A stretch of DNA of 64,000 nt from Dorea_D hominis (GTDB lineage: Bacteria; Bacillota; Clostridia; Lachnospirales; Lachnospiraceae). Shown here piece after piece: positions 61,277 to 64,000 of the stretch. The position numbers and the translations under genes are program-made. The notes beneath the pieces were generated by a model. That model had not been told where the DNA came from, did not search any database, and saw only the letters and a list, made by a program, of their open reading frames with translations. The stretch is from positions 39,592-103,591 of the forward strand of contig NZ_JACOOY010000010.1 in assembly GCF_014287705.1 (NCBI RefSeq). Reading direction: 5' to 3'. Every line of letters starts with the position of its first letter. Position 1 is the first letter of the stretch.

Positions 61277-62584
61277 TTATTTTGTTATAATTTCCAACTC
61301 TTGAATCACTCTCTCTTTCTCTATTTTCAAGTTATGAATCATGTCTTCATGTTTCTCTAAAACTTGTTCTGCCCAGTATAAGCCATTTCCTCTTCCTTCC
61401 CCTTTTGTAGAATGTCCTTTCTGTGTCATGCGAGAAATATCCGGCTGATTTTCAAAATTATTTTGTATACAAAATCGAACTCCCTTTGTAGTCTCTTGTA
61501 TAATAATTTCAATTTCGCCATTTTTCATAAACTCTGTTTCCTCAATCGCATTATCAAGAAATATGCCCAATATACGAACCAACTCTTCCATATACTTATA
61601 ATCAACTGTCAGATTTTCAGCTATATTTACCCGTACATCTATGTTTTTTGCGAAAGCCGATAACAATTTCTCATATAAAAACCCTTTTATTTCCATTGGT
61701 TTAATATTTTTCAGGCTTCCCCATGCCATAGATTGCGCTTCCACTTTTCCCTCTGGTAAATAAATTTTTTTATAAAAGAAGGTCCGTAATTCCTCCATTT
61801 CATTTTCACGAATATATCCTGACATCGTGGATAAAATATTTTTATAGTCATGGCGAAAAGCCCTTGTCTCTTCTAACATCTTTTCGAGATTTTCTACATA
61901 ATTTTCTAACAATTCCTGCTGGTGAAGCATGGTCTTTTGTTTCTCTTCTGCTTCAATTCCCTTTGTAACATTCACAAGAAGCCATGTTGTTACTATCAAA
62001 CACAACAAAAATAATATATTATTAAAAGCTAAACCGCCGGTGGGATAACCCACTTTTTCACCCATAGAAATGTTTATAATAAATATCACCATATATACTA
62101 ATATATTTATAGCCACCGCTTTCTGAATACGCTTAGATACGGTAAAAAACATTTTTTTCATTCTTCTTTCCGAGTATAATAATTTTCCTACTCCCTTCAT
62201 CACATATGTTAAAATCACTCCATAAAAAATGTAAAAGTAAATCCAATATCTGGCTACTATACTTTCCACACTTATATGAAAAACAGAATCTAAAACCAGA
62301 AGGCAAAAATTATTTAGCAAGATATTCAGCATACTTCCTACCGCTGCTAATCCTACATTGATAATTCTTTTTTCATCTACCGTAAAAAAAATTATTACTA
62401 AAACCACAGGCAGAACAATCAGACCAACCAAGTGTCCAAGCATACTTCCTGCCAACGTTAGTCCTGTAATTACACTAATGATAAATAATTTTTCTACACT
62501 TTTTAATTTTTGTGTCAATAATTCCGTCGTCGCTATACAAAGAAAAATCCCTGTGCAAAGGCAGCTTATTACATTATAAATCAT
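61277..62584 (-). CDS. AgrC-like membrane histidine kinase
   Basis: Sensor of 435 residues. About six membrane helices (residues 3-205) make up the likely peptide-binding part. The phospho-acceptor His245 is in RAFRHDYKNIL, the pattern of HPK10 kinases (AgrC, ComD); the ATP-binding domain has LDNAIEE and GNGLYWAEQVLEKH. SD GGAGG is seven bases from the ATG. The stop of the regulator gene is 16 bases upstream. The ligand would be an extracellular peptide, possibly the one encoded next to it. Confidence 0.9.
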   Translation of the reverse strand: MIYNVISCLCTGIFLCIATTELLTQKLKSVEKLFIISVITGLTLAGSMLGHLVGLIVLPVVLVIIFFTVDEKRIINVGLAAVGSMLNILLNNFCLLVLDSVFHISVESIVARYWIYFYIFYGVILTYVMKGVGKLLYSERRMKKMFFTVSKRIQKAVAINILVYMVIFIINISMGEKVGYPTGGLAFNNILFLLCLIVTTWLLVNVTKGIEAEEKQKTMLHQQELLENYVENLEKMLEETRAFRHDYKNILSTMSGYIRENEMEELRTFFYKKIYLPEGKVEAQSMAWGSLKNIKPMEIKGFLYEKLLSAFAKNIDVRVNIAENLTVDYKYMEELVRILGIFLDNAIEETEFMKNGEIEIIIQETTKGVRFCIQNNFENQPDISRMTQKGHSTKGEGRGNGLYWAEQVLEKHEDMIHNLKIEKERVIQELEIITK

Positions 62585-62600
62585 TCTCCTTCCTCCATCT

Positions 62601-63353
62601 CTACTGCTCTTTTACCAATTTTCTCATTTCTCTATATGAAATCTCTACTTGCAATCCTCCTGACATAATTGCAAAATAATTCTTCTTATTAATCTCTCTA
62701 ATCAATCTCTTCTGAACAATACATGATTTATTTACGTATGTAAATTCTTCTCCCAGTTTCTCAAGCATATTTTTTAATGTCACTTTAATTCGTATCTTTT
62801 GACTTGTTGTATAAATATCTACCAAATGGCTACTTTTTATTGCCTGTACTACAACAATATCCTTTATCGGAATTTCTATAATCCGACTTCCTGACTCTAC
62901 TCTTACCGTCGGATGTATATCTCCACTTGTAGATTCCTCTATTTTTCGAAATACTCTGTCCAATCTTCTTTCTATTCTTATACTCATCTTTCCTGCGAGA
63001 AAATCCTGTGGTTCCTTCACTATATATTCCACCGCTTCTAATTCATACTCAAAAGCTTTATAAGCCAATTCATTACAAGATGTCAAAAATACAATATAAC
63101 TATTTTTAACATTCTTTTTTATTTTTTTCGCCAATTCAAACCCATTCATAATATATCCATCCAATTGGATGTCTATAAAAAACAATGCCGGATTTTCTCC
63201 ACATTCTCTCATGTCCAGCAATATATGCTCTGGATTTTTCCTGGCTGATACAATTCGAGCATCTTTATATGTATCCGTAATATATTTTTCTATTATTTGT
63301 TTAAAATATAATAATTGCTTTTCCTGATCTTCACACAAATATACCTGTATCAT
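62601..63353 (-). CDS. LytTR-family response regulator (AgrA/ComE-like)
   Basis: Regulator of 250 residues. The receiver has the phospho-acceptor Asp61 in ALFFIDIQLDG and the conserved Lys-equivalent region later; a LytTR DNA-binding domain fills about 145-250 (IIEIPIKDIVVVQAIKSSHLVDIYTT and FTYVNKSCIVQKRLIREI). I chose the ATG at 63353, with GGGAGAG upstream, over an earlier one in the same frame. It is first in the locus and its likely target repeats sit before the peptide gene. Confidence 0.9.
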   Translation of the reverse strand: MIQVYLCEDQEKQLLYFKQIIEKYITDTYKDARIVSARKNPEHILLDMRECGENPALFFIDIQLDGYIMNGFELAKKIKKNVKNSYIVFLTSCNELAYKAFEYELEAVEYIVKEPQDFLAGKMSIRIERRLDRVFRKIEESTSGDIHPTVRVESGSRIIEIPIKDIVVVQAIKSSHLVDIYTTSQKIRIKVTLKNMLEKLGEEFTYVNKSCIVQKRLIREINKKNYFAIMSGGLQVEISYREMRKLVKEQ

Positions 63354-63393
63354 AGAACTCTCCCCCCCCACGTTGTTATGCATTAATATATCC

Positions 63394-63419
63394 TTGACAA
63401 TGTTACCATAAATTGTCAA
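63394..63419. promoter_or_regulatory. Inverted repeat upstream of the regulator gene
   Basis: TTGACAAT and ATTGTCAA are spaced 10 bases, about 40 bases upstream of the regulator start. One arm doubles as a TTGACA -35-like box, with TATATT about 20 bases further. It could be the promoter with an operator, or a self-regulation site; it does not match the LytTR repeats. Confidence 0.45.
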
Positions 63420-63684
63420 AAAAATCATCCCAAGATACTTGAAGGCGGCACTACAAAATTAACATCCCCCTTTTCAATGTACTCATTTATGTAACTCCTG
63501 TCACTTCAAACGAATCCTTTTTTCTTAAAAAGTTATATACGATAATGGGGAATTTCAACGAAAAATCTTAGAAAATTTCGTGTAAATATATTTGAAAACA
63601 AGACCATTGCTCTTATCTGCCGAATCTGCCATTGAGTGTTTCTACACTACAGTTTCTATAACACAATATCTTACAATATAGTAA
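63420..63684. other. Gene-free stretch between the regulator and tRNA-Asn
   Basis: AT-rich and without a credible frame. I see only weak inverted repeats such as CGAAAAATCTTAG / TAGAAAATTTCG and no RNA family. It marks the border between the AT-rich peptide locus and the rRNA region. Confidence 0.5.
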
Positions 63685-63714
63685 AAACCTGTAAAGCTTA
63701 TGCCTTACAGGTTT
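63685..63714 (-). terminator. Terminator after tRNA-Asn
   Basis: Arms AAACCTGTAA and TTACAGGTTT with a 10-base loop, then T on the minus strand; it begins six bases after the tRNA gene and closes the rRNA/tRNA transcript. Confidence 0.85.
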
Positions 63715-63719
63715 ACAAA

Positions 63720-63791
63720 CTCCCCGAGTTGGGCTCGAACCAACGACCCTTCGGTTAACAGCCGAATGCTCTACCACTGAGCTATCGAGGA
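63720..63791 (-). tRNA. tRNA-Asn (anticodon GTT)
   Basis: The 72-base cloverleaf has a seven-pair acceptor stem (TCCTCGA / TCGGGGA), D arm GCTC / GAGC, anticodon arm TTCGG-CTGTTAA-CCGAA with anticodon GTT, and T arm GTTGG-TTCGAGC-CCAAC. The discriminator base is G, as expected for Asn. CCA is not encoded. It is about 120 bases downstream of the 23S rRNA, so it is probably part of that operon. Confidence 0.95.
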
Positions 63792-63908
63792 ATACTTATA
63801 TAGTATAAACCCATGCAATATATTTTGCAAGGGGTTTTAACAATTTTTTATATACCTTCAAAACTGCATACAAGAAATATTCTTCATCCTTTACCTATCA
63901 CCTTGCTT

Positions 63909-64000
63909 GGTCATGCCCTCGACCGATTAGTATCAGTCAGCTCCATGTGTTACCACACTTCCACCTCTGACCTATCTACCTCGTCGTCTTCAAGGGGTCT
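63909..64000 (-). rRNA. 23S rRNA, 3' end (partial)
   Basis: The minus strand reads through the conserved final domain of 23S rRNA, including AAGACGACGAGGTAGATAGG, GGAGCTGACTGATACTAAT and CGGTCGAGGGC. Only about 90 bases lie inside the window, so the 5' end is off the right edge. No 5S gene follows before tRNA-Asn. Confidence 0.9.

Noticed and set aside
63430..63510. Possible LytTR repeats upstream of the regulator gene
   Set aside because: TACATTGAA has a partner 21 bases away only with three or more mismatches (AATTTTGTA), so self-activation by the same sites is not supported.
63720..63791. tRNA-Asn as an attachment site of the AT-rich locus
   Set aside because: No direct repeat of the tRNA 3' end was seen at the other border near 55.4-55.7 kb, and no integrase is present.

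Overview
The window looks like a chromosomal segment of a gut-type Lachnospiraceae bacterium (Clostridia, Firmicutes). The evidence is low-GC coding sequence with strong Shine-Dalgarno sites, consensus sigma-A promoters, a long Gram-positive SRP RNA, a glucose-type PTS, AdhE, a trimeric [FeFe] hydrogenase, a nine-gene V-type ATPase and an ECF transporter. Almost every gene is on the minus strand, as is the 23S rRNA end at the right edge. The SRP RNA is the one clear plus-strand gene. I cannot name the species.

Layout, left to right (transcription mostly runs right to left). 0.1-5.4 kb: PTS operon (IICBA permease, HPr, enzyme I, BglG-type antiterminator) with promoter, RAT-like site and overlapping terminator at 5.3-5.42 kb. 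5.4-8.6 kb: a gene-free stretch with two matching hairpins and a decayed frame, then adhE with a Rex-like operator. 8.6-15.2 kb: dusB, coaX, a hypothetical gene, birA, argF, a SPFH/NfeD pair and an RNA methyltransferase. 15.2-21.7 kb: a two-component system, metK under a SAM riboswitch, murA, aroK and a hypothetical gene. 21.8-27 kb: electron-bifurcating-type hydrogenase HydABC with an adjacent LysR regulator. 27-35.7 kb: V-type ATPase whose K subunit carries the known sodium ligands. 35.8-45.5 kb: housekeeping genes (TrmL, AIR-synthase-like, VanW, radical SAM, SRP RNA, TadA, dGTPase) and a very acidic repeat protein with a DNA-binding N terminus. 45.5-48 kb: an SOS-controlled Y-family polymerase/YolD pair and an unassigned short transcription unit. 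48-55.4 kb: a MalY-type lyase, then an operon joining a Crp/Fnr regulator, nucleoside phosphorylase, complete ECF transporter and phosphopentomutase, which suggests nucleoside uptake and breakdown.

The most unusual region is 55.6-63.4 kb, which is visibly more AT-rich than its flanks. It encodes a LytTR response regulator, an AgrC-like kinase, a 72-residue cysteine-rich peptide, a four-helix membrane protein, a BceAB-like permease/ATPase and an ABC exporter. The peptide promoter carries two LytTR-type direct repeats spaced exactly 21 bp, which ties the regulator to the peptide. No AgrB/AgrD, C39 peptidase or RiPP-modifying enzyme is present. I read this as a self-contained peptide production, sensing and export/immunity system of a type I cannot assign to a known class.

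The right end holds tRNA-Asn and the 3' end of 23S rRNA, with no room for a 5S gene between them.
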